Made by a program: the position numbers and the translations under genes. A stretch of DNA of 64,000 nt from Micractinium sp. NFX-FRZ (Eukaryota; Chlorophyta; Trebouxiophyceae; Chlorellales; Chlorellaceae), in assembly GCA_029339195.1 (NCBI GenBank), contig JAPTJF010000046.1:1-64000 (forward strand), read 5' to 3'. Shown here piece by piece: positions 1 through 10,518 of the stretch (its first letter is position 1; every line of letters begins with the position of its first letter). The notes under the pieces are model-generated. The model was not told where the DNA came from and ran no database searches. It was given only the letters and a program-made list of their open reading frames with translations.

Positions 1-3000
1 CATGTAGGTGCTGCAGCAGGGCAGGGAGGGGGCGGTTGCAGGCAAGGCAGTTAGGTCAGCGGCGTCAGGCATGCATGGTAGACTGTCAAGCTCTGAGACA
101 AGAGCAAGGCAGGAGCAGGTGGTAGATGTGGCTGGAAGCAGCAGCAGCACGGGCAAGCCAGCGTGCGGCAGCCCTGCTGCTGTTGGTGCGCTTGCCTGGT
201 GGGCACGTCGGATGCGAGGAGTGAACGGATGGTGGTGGGGTCCGAGTAGTACCCCCGCATCTGCAGCTCGCCGTACGAGTAGCTCGTGGTGTTGCCCAGG
301 GGGTCGGAGCAGTCGTCGGAGGCGTCGGTGATGGGAAGGATGTCGACGGCGCAGTCCTGGGGAGCAGGGGCAGGGCGGGGGCAGTCGGGGCAGGGTGAGC
401 TGGCAGGCAGCTAGGCATAGTGACATGCGCCAGAGGCAGCACCGACAGCAAGGTACCACCTCAAACACTCACACTCAAGCATAGGTGTTGCTGTGGCAGC
501 ACCATTAGTCACTGCATGTTTCTGCCTGCGCAGGCAGCTGCACAGCCCCTCCCCACGTCTACCTCCCCCTCCCTCCACTCACCCCTGTGACCTCCAACGC
601 GAACTGCAGGTTCTCTTCTGGAGTGGCGCTGGGGGTGGTCCACGTGCCGCACTTGGTGTATGCCTTGACCTCATAATCGCCGGCCAGGGCGCAGGAGACC
701 ATCTGGCCCACAGACACAATGTGGCTGCCTGCAGGGGGCACGGGGCGGCGTGCGGGAGGTGCGGTGCATTGAATGGGCTGGCCGCGCCGCCGCTCGCAAG
801 CGGCCCAGTGCCACAAGCCGCCCACAAGCGGGCTCACCCCGCCCGCTCCGCGCACCCCGCGCGCCGCACCTGCAGACGACTCGTCCAGCGGAGTGCCAAC
901 GCTGGGGTGCCCCGCTGGGTAGTTGCAGTCGCCGTCCTTGCACTCAAAGGGGATGCCGTTGATGCAGCGTAGGCAGGCGGTGCTGCCGGGGATCCATGTG
1001 TTGGAGTCGACAGGGCTGCAGGCAGATGGGCGCAGTGAGGAGGGCGGCAGGCGTGGCGCCGTTCAAGCCACCAGACAGAAGGGACTGCAAGGGGCCGGCG
1101 TGCCCCGGCGAATCGCTGGCCCCCCATGCTGCAGTGCCGCCTGCTGTGCTACCGCCTCGGCACTGCTGCCCGTGCGCCCCACCCTGCACGCACACTCACC
1201 ACTCCAAGCAGGAATCTGCGTTGCCCATGGCCTGGTAGGTGCCAGCTGGGCAGGGCAGGCAGTGGGAGCTCCCTGCAGCAGCGGCAGTAGGGGGGGAGTG
1301 AGGAACAGTCCCCATCATTCAGGCGCAGCAGCTGTGAGGAGGCACATGTCCAGGCAGCGGGGGTGCAACACACGACGCCGTCAAGCCACGCACCGTGAGG
1401 GGCGTACGTGCCCGGGGTGCATAGGATGCAGGTGGGTGGGGCGCCAGGGGACTGCAGCCCAACCTTGGGCCCCCTCGAGCCAGCTGGGCAGATGGTGCAG
1501 CCGTAACCGTCGCCATGCGTGCCTGCAGTGGCACACGCACAGACGCAACCGATGCTGGCTGATTTCGCGCCCCGCTCGCTCGCACCACATGGCACACCAC
1601 CAGTGCAGCGCGGCACAGTGTGGCACGCCACAGCACTGCCTGGCACCCCGCGGCACAGCACGGCTCAGCATGCTGTCGGCGCAGCGTGGGCACAGCATGC
1701 AGCCCAATCACCAATGGAGCAGGCGGCGTGACCGCCCACATGTGTGCACCGAGGTGCGTTGGGCTGCGCACGCTCCCTTGTCCACACGGCAGGCCCAGCA
1801 GGCCCCCGGCCTGACGTGCTTCTCCAGCCTTCAGCCCGGCCTCACCTGGGGGGCACATGAGGCACAGCTTAGCATAGCCCACTCCCCACTGGTCCTCTAG
1901 CACGAGTCCATAGTGGCCCAGATCGCAGATCTGGGCAAGACCCTCGGGCGTCGTGGAGGGGTCCTTGCACTCTGTGAAGGTGCCAGGCACCGTCAGGACG
2001 TTGCTGCAGGCTGGCACCACAACCACGGCGGCGTCCACATCTGCTGTGGCTCCAGAGTAAGTCTGCAGGGGCAGGCAGGGGTGGGAAGTGGGCCCATGTG
2101 GGCGGGCCGCACAAGCAGGCAACGGAAGGCGGCCACTGCCGGCTCGGGGTGCTGCCACGTCTCCGCGCATGGCCCCCTAGGGCGCTCACCACCACAGCGA
2201 CCCAGACCACCGTGGCCCCCCGCCCGCAGCCGAGGGGCAGCACACCTGAGGGAGGCAGTAGAGGCGTCCCCGCCCCATGCTGCACATCTCTGTGAGAGCA
2301 CCGCTGAGCGGCGGCAGCGCCCACCCATGTGCCCACCCACCTCTGTGACAGCGTACACAAGCGTTGCGCCGGCGGTCGTAAAGGTGAGCTTGCCGCTTGC
2401 GTAGGCAATGTTGCTGACAACAACCGCCTTCTTGGGCAGGGCAGGCGGGCCGGTGCCGCTCTGGAACCCGTAAATGAAGCCCTGGAACGCGGCCACGATG
2501 GCGGCCTTCATCTGGCCTTGATTAGCTGCCGCGCCGCCGGCGGGCGTCAGCTTCTCGCTCTCCTCAAAGGGGCACTGGATGAAGCGCTGATACGTCCTGC
2601 CAGCATCCGCCGTCCAGATGCCATCCACCCAGGCACCACCGGAGCTCAGCGGCGTGAGCGACACCTGCGGGGGCGGCGGCGTGACGTGAGCAGCTGGGGT
2701 CAGCGCGCAGGGCGTGTGCAAGCACAGGCGGCCCTGCCTGGCTGCACATCGGGTGGCAGCAGCTGCCCATGCCACGGCACCAGCAGCGCGCAGGGGCCTG
2801 CAGCAGTGTGCACGCCACTTCTCACCGAGCAGTTGGCTGCTATGTTGACCCGCACGCTGGTGCCGCAGAACGCAATCAGGTCCTCATCATCCGTTGTGCT
2901 CACAAGGTCCAGCTTGAAGGAGCCTGCAGCACGCAGGCGGGCGGCAGGGACAGGTGGCCATGCGCAGGCGGCGACGCACCGGGGCTGGAGCCACAGCGGC

Positions 3001-3179
3001 TGCAACGCTCTCCTGCTGCACTGAAAACAAGCGGTCATTGCCTTCTGGATGCGCAAGTGCTGAAGACGGCAGCACAGCGCATCTCAACGGTGGAGCTCAC
3101 CGGCTGTGCATGCGCTCGCTGCCCCCGCCAAACCGAGCAGGCAGAGCGCCAGCAGCGCCGCGGTGCGCGGCGCCGCCAT
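1..3179 (-). CDS. Secreted cysteine-rich protein with GCC2/GCC3 (ephrin-receptor-like) repeats, 3' end outside window
   Basis: Ten exons read from the minus strand: 3179-3101, 2923-2826, 2664-2341, 2062-1846, 1522-1394, 1272-1200, 1015-870, 728-583, 356-196 and 10-1 (continuing off the edge). All phases agree, giving 461 codons so far. The start MAAPRTAALLALCLLGLAG is a clear signal peptide. The next ~180 residues are a non-repetitive domain with few cysteines. Then come short modules of the type CxxCPAG / CxxCxPGTY (GYGCTICPAGS, CILCTPGTYAP, HCLPCPAGTYQ), typical of the GCC2/GCC3 and TNFR-like cysteine-rich repeats of extracellular proteins. Exon borders tend to fall between modules. The intron after exon 9 starts with GC (CCACCAG|GCAAGC). 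By inference it is extracellular or wall/membrane associated. The function is not recognised and the C-terminus, where a membrane anchor might lie, is missing. Confidence 0.8.
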
Positions 3180-5597
3180 GGCGGCTGCTCCAACTGGCAA
3201 GGCCAATGCCGTGCGCCCTGTTGCAGTCCTGCACAATCGAAATGGGTGTGGCGGAGCATGGACAGCTGCCTGGACAAGTACTCAAACAGCACTCCAGCAG
3301 GCTGGCGCTGTCAAGGCGGCGGCGGCAGGCGGCGGCGGCAGCCGCAGCCCAGCCTATCTGCCCGTAGCGGCCTGCGGGATCGAGGCTCCCTAGGTCTGTG
3401 CATGTGGACTTGAGTGACGATTTCAAGCGCCTACCGTCCAGAGACCGCGCCAGGCCTGCCCGCGGCCCGGGAAATGGCCCCGGCCGTCACTTCACCAGCA
3501 GATGCTCCCAGTGGGTTCTGGGGTCCACACCTGTTCTTTTTCACGAGTACAGAGATACAGATGTCGAGTGAGCTGCGCTGCGCCTCGCCCCGCGGCAGAG
3601 AGCCTCCTGGTGGCGCACCGGCCTGGCGTACGAAGAGCTGAAGTGAGCTCTTGCGGCCCGGATTCCCTATGATCTCAGCACTGCTTGCGTGCTGCAGAGG
3701 CCGCCCAGAGTTTGCCGCCTGCGGCGGAGGCGCACTGTTGGCCTCGTAGAGCTGACGTGGCAGTCCTTCATGCCGCAAGGATCCCGCCTCTATACCTATG
3801 CCCACGGTGCCCTTGCTGCATTACTGTGGCCGCATATCAAGACTCGAACGCGCCGAGCAGCCCGTGCTGGCGGGAAAAGCGCCGCCGAGCAGCCCGCGCT
3901 GGTGGGCGGCGCAGCAGCGGCGACTGTGGACGCTGGTTGAGCAGGGGACGTGTCACTGCCTCAAGCCGACCAAGCATTCCGAGCCGTTCAATGGGAGGTG
4001 TTAAACCTGGACTGAAACATGAGAGAGCAATGCTACAACCCAGAACAAGGCGCAGAACACTGGTCGCCGCTCGCCACGGGCCTCACTCCTTCATCACAAG
4101 TGGGTTCTTTTCGAAAACAACCGCTGAGCACACCCAACTCTTCGAAGAAAGGTTGCGAGAACAATCCACCATGTGTGCATGACCTCGCAGTGGAGCCCTC
4201 CTCAGCTTGACACAAGCGTGGTGGCCCAAGTCCGTGGGTTGCGTGTAGCGGCACAAGTGTGCACACCCAAGGCGCCCCGTGCTCCAGCCAGGATCCCACC
4301 GAGTGTAGCAAGCCTGCACACACAGGTGCTACTGAGGTGGGATGGCGGTGGTGGTGGGGACTCTGGTAGGTGATGCAGGGACCTGCCTGTGAGGAATGGG
4401 TGCTGGGACAGAGGGTGCCGTCACTGCCCACTTGCCACCTGGCCACTAAGTCCTGCTGTAGTACAGGGCGCCCGTGACGCGCAGCCGATGCCCCAGCTGC
4501 AGCACCTCCCAAGCTGCGCAGTTGTGGAGCTTGCGGCAGTCTTGCTACCCTGCGACTCGCGAGTTTGACGTGGCCTGGTCGCCGGACTGGGACTGACGCT
4601 CACGCCGCCCTCTTCGGAGCTTGCAGCACGGGTTTCATGCAGCATCGGACCATACTGCAGCAGGGCGCACTAAAACCCAACCGAGCTGCCGGGACACTCT
4701 ACAGCGGTCGGATTCATGGCGCCAGGCGTCATGGGCGGCTCACTGCCGCCATTCAAACTCCACTCGACTCTTAAGAGACATTGAAAGCTGCCAAGCCTGC
4801 TGAAGGGCGGACTCATGGCCGGACTTGAGACGGGAGCAGGCCGCCGCGCAGGCCAAACACCCCAGGCCTGGCGTCAGGAGATGTTGGTCGATGCAGCAAC
4901 CATGATTGGGTCTAGCCCCACGGTACGAGGCTGCTGCCGGCAGCGTTGAGGCCTGACAAGTCAGCGGCATCCGGCGGCGCGGCAACGGTGGCGAACAGGG
5001 GGCCTTTACTTAAAAAAGGTAGCGCATGCACCCAAGCTGTATGCTGTAAAGTGGGCTTGGAGGCGTTTGGGCAGCCTGCTGAAGGCATGCTGCACCTGCT
5101 GGCTGCTGCATGCGCTCTGCCGGTGGCGCGGCCGGACGACCACACCCGCCGCTTCACGGTACACGACCTGCCTGGCAGAGTATACTCCACTGAACTGGTA
5201 CTTACAACTGACTAGCAGTTTGGAAGCCGCATGTAAAATGCCGACGTAGAGGGAGCTGGCAAATAAGGCACCACCCGCCGGCTGCCTTGCCAGTACCTGC
5301 TCTCGCACTCCACGAGTGCACGGCTCAAGCTTTGCATTGTAGCCATGTACACAGTTGTAGTGGTAGGGTGGGGGAGGGGAGAATACAGCGGAGATGTGTG
5401 AGTGGGACAACGGTGATCAAAGGCCACACGGGTGATGCGCTCCCTTCATCCCTGCTGCCGCTACCGCCACTGCATGCTGCCGCCCGTGGACCAGCTGCCG
5501 CCCGGCGCAGCATGATGCCACAACACATGCATGGACCCCGTGCGCCCTTCATCTGCGCCCTAGCCATTTAAAGCCCCTGCGCGCCACCCAGTGACGC
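3180..5597. other. Intergenic stretch with no supported gene
   Basis: Between two divergent genes. Short open frames exist on both strands (for example 3431-3805 minus and 3685-4182 plus), but none has a recognisable motif, a believable splice pattern or a start with context. I see only the 5' flanks of the Cys-rich gene and CSL4. Confidence 0.5.
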
Positions 5598-7563
5598 ATG
5601 GCCGAGACGCTGTGCACTCCCGGGGAGCGACTCGCTGCTGCGGTGAGCTGCGCACGGAGCCTGCTCCCTGAAGACACGGAGGATCCGATCTACTTGCAGG
5701 CGCCCGCCGCCCGCCGTGCCGCCGCTGACACCGTTGTGCCGCCGCTTGCCGCCTGCCGCCACCCCGTTGCTCGCAGGCTGAGTACGACGCTGGCAGCGGG
5801 ACCTGCGTGCGAGACAAGTTCATCTGTGCCACTCTCGTGGGCATCAAGCGCGTGTTGCCAGCAGGAGAGGGGGAGGCTGAGCAGGTGCGGGAGACAACGT
5901 GGGTGCAGCAGGTGCAGCAGCAGCAGCAAACTGTGTGAGAGCATGCCGTGCTCTCGTCATGCACTTCATGTCACACCCCTGCGTCCATCCTTTGACTGCG
6001 GCCCCCGCGTGAAACATGGCCCAGCACCCAACCATGCCATCGCCTCGGTCCGCTTCCCCGCCTCTGCTGACGCGCCCTTCATGCCGTGTGTGCCGCCCAC
6101 CCTGCTACGCGCGCTGTGCTGGCCCCCCTTCCCCCCTGCAGCGCCCGCGCGTGGAGGTCGTGCGCAGCGGAGTGGAGCCTGTGGTGCCACGTGCCGGTGA
6201 CGTGGTGACGGCGCGCGTGGTACGCATCAACCCGCGGCTAGCAGCAGGTACGCTCAGGTGCCAGCCGTGCCAGCCGTGCGGCAGCAGCGCCCGCGGTGCT
6301 TTGCTGCAGTGCGCAGGGCACAAGGACCTTGGTGTGTGGCATGGCGTGAGCAGGCAGTTGCATGGGCGGGCAGGGTGACTCTGTTTCCACACGTGCCTGC
6401 CGCTCATCTAGCCAGCCAGCTTCCCACACTCCCGACCCGTGGCCCTTCCCGCTGCCTCGCCTCTGGCCCTCCCTCCTGCCCTGCCTTTGGCACACCACCC
6501 CACCTCTGCCCACCGTTGCACCCGCCATGCTGGCCCCTGCCGCAGTCGACATCTTGTGTGTGGGTCCCAAGCCGGTGCGGCAGCGGTACAGCGGCGTGAT
6601 TCGGGTGCAGGACGTGAGGGCCACAGAAATCGACAAGGTCGGCCCACTGGGTGGGAACAAGCTCCCACAGTACAACCATGCGGATGGGGCGTGGGTGGTT
6701 CCCCTTGAGTCCCTGCCCTGAGGACCTGCTGCTGTGCCTTGCAGCACGGCCCCATGCCTGCCGCGTTTTCAAGCTTGGTTGGCATGTCCTTGCTACACCC
6801 ATCCTGCCACCTGCCTCTCTCTGGGCAGGCCTGGACCCGGCCACCTTACGCCCCCCCTCATGCAGTTCCTCCGTGCAAATACGCCCCTGCCCGCCCCTTC
6901 TGCGTGCCCGGCAGAGGGGGCCCAAATCGAGGCCGGCTTCCTGCCATGCGACACGGCGCGCGCTTTCCTCACGCACACCCTCGCCTCTTCCGCCCCGTGC
7001 CCCGTCTTGCCCCCCTCCCTCTGGGCAGGTTCACATCCAGGCCAGCTTCCGCCCAGGCGACGTGGTGCGTGCAGAGGTGCTGTCCCTCGGCGACGCACGC
7101 TCCTACCACCTCAGCACCGCCAAGAACCACCTGGGCGTGGTGTACGCAAAGAGCGTGGCAGGTGGGTCACCCAGGGGAGGGCTGCCCGATCCTGTGGGCA
7201 AAAATGTGCTGGGAGTGGGGCACATCAGCACAGCCAAGAAGCACCTGGACGGGGGAGTGGCTTGGGTGGGGGGTGGAGCAGGGCCAGCCGGCTTTGGAGG
7301 TTGGGACAGATGCAGTCGTGCCGTTGCGCCAGGTGCTCATCTGCCTGTGTCCGCGTTGGCCCATGTGTGTGTGTGTGCAGGCCTGCCGATGGGACAGATG
7401 CATTCGTGCCGTTGCGCCAGGTGCTCATCTGCCTTGCCTGTGTGTGTGTTGGCCCATGTGTGTGTGTGCAGGCCTGCCGATGGTGCCGGTGAGCTGGCAG
7501 GAGATGCAGTGCCCCCAGACCAAGGCCGTGGAGAACCGGAAGGTCGCCAAGCTGGACGCCTAG
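5598..7563 (+). CDS. CSL4: Exosome complex component CSL4 (EXOSC1)
   Basis: Six exons: 5598-5642, 5777-5884, 6142-6247, 6546-6637, 7029-7161, 7472-7563; 191 residues. CSL4 is one of the three S1/KH cap subunits of the RNA exosome, which degrades and trims RNA in nucleus and cytoplasm. The N-terminus CTPGERLAAAAEYDAGSGT followed by VRDKFICATLVG matches the CSL4 N-terminal domain (CTPGERL is its signature). The middle exons (DVVTARVVRINPRLAAV, DILCVGPKPVRQRYSGVIR) form the S1 RNA-binding domain, and FRPGDVVRAEVLSLGDARSY is the second strand pair of the S1 fold. The length equals the usual ~190-200 residues. Intron 5 contains a degenerate copy of exon 5 and a tandem copy of the acceptor plus exon 6 start (see the separate repeat entry). 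Confidence 0.93.
7303..7483 (+). repeat. Tandem duplication carrying a decoy acceptor in CSL4 intron 5
   Basis: Two ~90-base units, about 7303-7390 and 7391-7483. Each runs from gggacagatgca through tgccgttgcgccaggtgctc, a (GT)n tract and the sequence gtgcaggcctgccgatgg. The second unit ends in the true exon 6 acceptor and first codons; the first unit carries the same acceptor-like site at about 7380. Confidence 0.85.
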
Positions 7564-7831
7564 CTGGCACGGCCGCCACCTCAGCAGCGCAGCCAAGCCG
7601 GGCGCGGGGCCGGCACGCCTAGCTGAACAGCATTAGGGCAGCACAGCACCTGCAGCAGCACATAGCACTGCACCCCACGTCAGCGACAGGACACAGCAGT
7701 TCCTAGACCCCCGTATCGCTACTCTATACACCGGCAACCGGCGCGCTCTTCACACTACCACATACTCACACACACGCACACATACAAGGCACCATCACAT
7801 CACCGCCGACACGGCCGCCGGCACCGACGCC

Positions 7832-9792
7832 ATGCCGCCCCGTGGCGACCCGCAGCATGGGCAGCACCGCACCGTGTTTGTGACCGTGGGCACCACCAAG
7901 TTTGATGCCCTCATCCGGGCGGTGGACCGGCAGGCCTTTGCAGATGCACTGGTGGCGCGGGGGTACACCCGGCTCGTCATGCAGATCGGCAGGTGGGTGA
8001 TGGGGGAGGTGGGGGGGAGGAGGCCGGCATGGCATGGGGCAGGCAAGAGTGAGGCGCCTGACTGCTGTGAGGGAGGGTGGCGGTGAGTTGACGGGGAGCC
8101 CATGCCTGCCAGCTGCTGGCGGTGTAGCCCGCCACATCTGCCGCCGGCTTGCCCCACCCGCTTCCCCCATCCACCCGCCCACCCTGCGTCGCATCCGTCC
8201 CAGCCTGTGGCCCCAGCTCATCCCACGCCGGCTGAGCCCCCCGACTCCCCTGTTGCCCGCTTGCCGCATGCAGGGCGGAGTACACGCCCCGGCGGCTGCT
8301 GCCGCCCAACCGCCGCGCCGCGCGGCTGCACAATGGTCTGTCGGTCGAATACTTTGACTTTGCGCCCTCCCTGGCGGAGCACCTGCGGGGCGCGGCGCTG
8401 GTCATCAGCCATGCGGGTGGGGCGGGCGGGCGGGCGGGCAAGTGGGTTGCCTTTGAGGGTCCAGCAGCATTGCGTTGCAGAGTTGAGCCATGCCACAACC
8501 ATGGGCAGCGGCTGTCGTCAGCCACGTGGCTGTGGTGCGCTGTGCTGTGGTAGTACCACCAACCAGCGAGCTTGCTGCGCCAGTTGCAGCTTGCCGGCGC
8601 CACCTGTGTACGACACACCGACTGCCCTCTCCTCCCTGTTCATTACTCGCCTTCCATACACCTCGGCCGGCCCTGGCTTCATCTCTGAGACGCTCCGCTA
8701 CGCCTGCACTGGCCATGGTCACAAGACCCGCCATGTTGAACTACACCATGCTGAACTGCAACCAATGCTGTGCTCCCTGTTGCGTTTCCCTTGCCGCCAC
8801 ACAGGCTCCGGCAGCATCTTTGAGACGCTGCGCCTGCGCTGCCCGCTGTTGGTGGTGCCCAACCCGCTGTTGATGGACAACCACCAGGTGGAGCTGGCGG
8901 ACAAGGTGAGGGGGGCACGCCTGGCAAATTGATAATACTCTGTTTGATTCTTTTCTCTTCTCTAAATCTGTCGATGGATAAGGTTCGTAATGCATAAATC
9001 TGACGAACGACCAACCGCCTGGTGGAGGTGGCAGACTAGGTGAGGCCGCGCCGCTGAGGGGGGAAGCAAGTAAGGCCTGTATCTGCTGATGGACAATAGG
9101 CAGCCACCAGTTGGAGCTGGCAGACAAGGTGAGGGGCGCGCCTGGGCACAGTGGGGAAGCAATTGAGGCCTGTATCTGTTGGATGGGCAGACAACCACCA
9201 GGTGGCGGGTAAGGTGAGGGGCGGGCCTGGCAGAGTGGTACCGGTTTTGATGTTTGTTGATGGACAGCCACGAGGTGGGCCTGGCTGACCAGGTCAAGGG
9301 CGGGTGGGTGGGCGTGTGGGTGGAGTAGCGCTGCTATCGATGCTCGATGCTGCGCTATGCCTGCTGTGGTGTGATGTGATGCCAGACCCGCTGCAGGTCA
9401 GTCGGCAGCAAGGAGGGCCTTCCTGAGATGGGCAGGGGTGGAGTGGGGTGAAGGCAGGGAGTCGGCGAGGGGCGGGGAGGTACCGGCTGCCAGGCAGTGC
9501 GGACAGTGTGGGCAGGCACACGGGGGTGTCGCGCCAGCAGGCTGGCTGAAGCCTCCCCCGTCCCCTGGCATCTTGCCCACATCTACACCCACAACTCTGT
9601 CCTCTCCCATGTGTGCCTGCCTGCCTGCAGTTGGAGCGGGAGGGCCACCTGTTTGCCGCCACCACCGACAGCCTGGAGGCTGTGGTGGCGGGGATGGACC
9701 CCTCCCGCCTGGTGCCTTATGAGAAGGGGGACCCCGCAGGCATTGTGCGCTGCATAGATGCCGCCATGGGCGTGCGCTCCAAGCCCCTCTGA
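7832..9792 (+). CDS. ALG13: UDP-N-acetylglucosamine transferase subunit ALG13
   Basis: Four exons: 7832-7992, 8274-8416, 8805-8905, 9631-9792; 188 residues, normal for the short plant/yeast form. ALG13 is the catalytic half of the ALG13-ALG14 enzyme. It adds the second GlcNAc to the dolichol-linked oligosaccharide on the cytosolic face of the ER. Visible signatures: [14 protein letters not shown] at residues ~14-27 (the GT28 C-terminal-domain opening), LVMQIG, and across the exon 2/3 junction [14 protein letters not shown], the nucleotide-sugar loop of the family. These are followed by [19 protein letters not shown] and [14 protein letters not shown]4 ends only 268 bases upstream on the same strand. 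Introns 2 and 3 carry degraded copies of exon 3 edges, unusually many in intron 3. A TGTAA polyadenylation signal lies at 10324-10328. Confidence 0.95.
8867..9300 (+). repeat. Degenerate array of exon 3 end plus splice donor in ALG13 intron 3
   Basis: The real exon 3 end (ttgatggacaaccaccagg ... gacaag|gtgagg, 8867-8926) is followed by four decayed copies: about 8968-9050, 9078-9150, 9169-9232 and 9249-9300. Each keeps a 'gatgga', a 'ccaccag/gtgga' and usually an 'aaggtgagg' donor-like site. Confidence 0.85.
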
Positions 9793-10518
9793 ATGGCGCA
9801 CGGGACAGCAGTGGCAGCGGCTCCAAGCCCCTCTGAGCAACGACGACGACGGCAGGCAGACGCGAGCCCCAAGCACCGTTGGCGCTGGACGGCTTTTGGA
9901 CCAGCCCCCGTGCAAGGACGATGGTGGAGGTGTCCGACCCCCTTTTGGATGGGGTCGCGGGTTCCTAGGGCAGGGGACAGCAAGCCTGGCGGTCGGCGGT
10001 TGAGGAGCCTTGGTGCGCTTCGCCGCTGCCAGCAGGACCGGCGGCACGGCCGCATGCACGGCGGCGGCATTGTGAGCAGCGCGCGGCGCACCGCCTGCAC
10101 GACTGCTGGCTCTGACGGGTAACGCAACGGTGGCAGCAGGACGCAGCTCCCAGCAAGGATGCAGGAGAGCGCGAGGGACGCTGCCGCCCTGACCCTAGCT
10201 AGCGGCGGCGCTGGGCCCCCTCCGAGAGACCTGCGCAATATTCTGCACCTCTTTCAACTGACCCTTTGTTCTTTCAAACTGTGCTGAGCGCAATTACTAA
10301 GTCTGTGGGATGATGTTTGTAGTTGTAATGGAACAATCCCCTCCCTTTGTGGCATTGCGTTGCTGCAGCGGCGCAGCGTGCCGCCGCCACGCGGGCATTG
10401 GTAAAACTCAGGTTTGGGGCCCCGCGCGAGCAAAACCCGAAGCCTGCACGCCTGCTTCTTGCTGGTTGCCTCCTCCCTGCTTGTATCCCTTTCCCTGCCC
10501 CTTGTTTGCGCGGCAAAG
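9793..10518. other. ALG13 3' region and TOM20 5' region
   Basis: No further gene seen. TGTAA at 10324-10328 is the likely polyadenylation signal for ALG13. The remainder is the leader and promoter side of TOM20; no TATA box is evident. Confidence 0.5.

Noticed and set aside
7360..7470. GT-rich short repeats looking like an array
   Set aside because: Only two units, inside an intron, with no spacers of constant length; not a CRISPR array.
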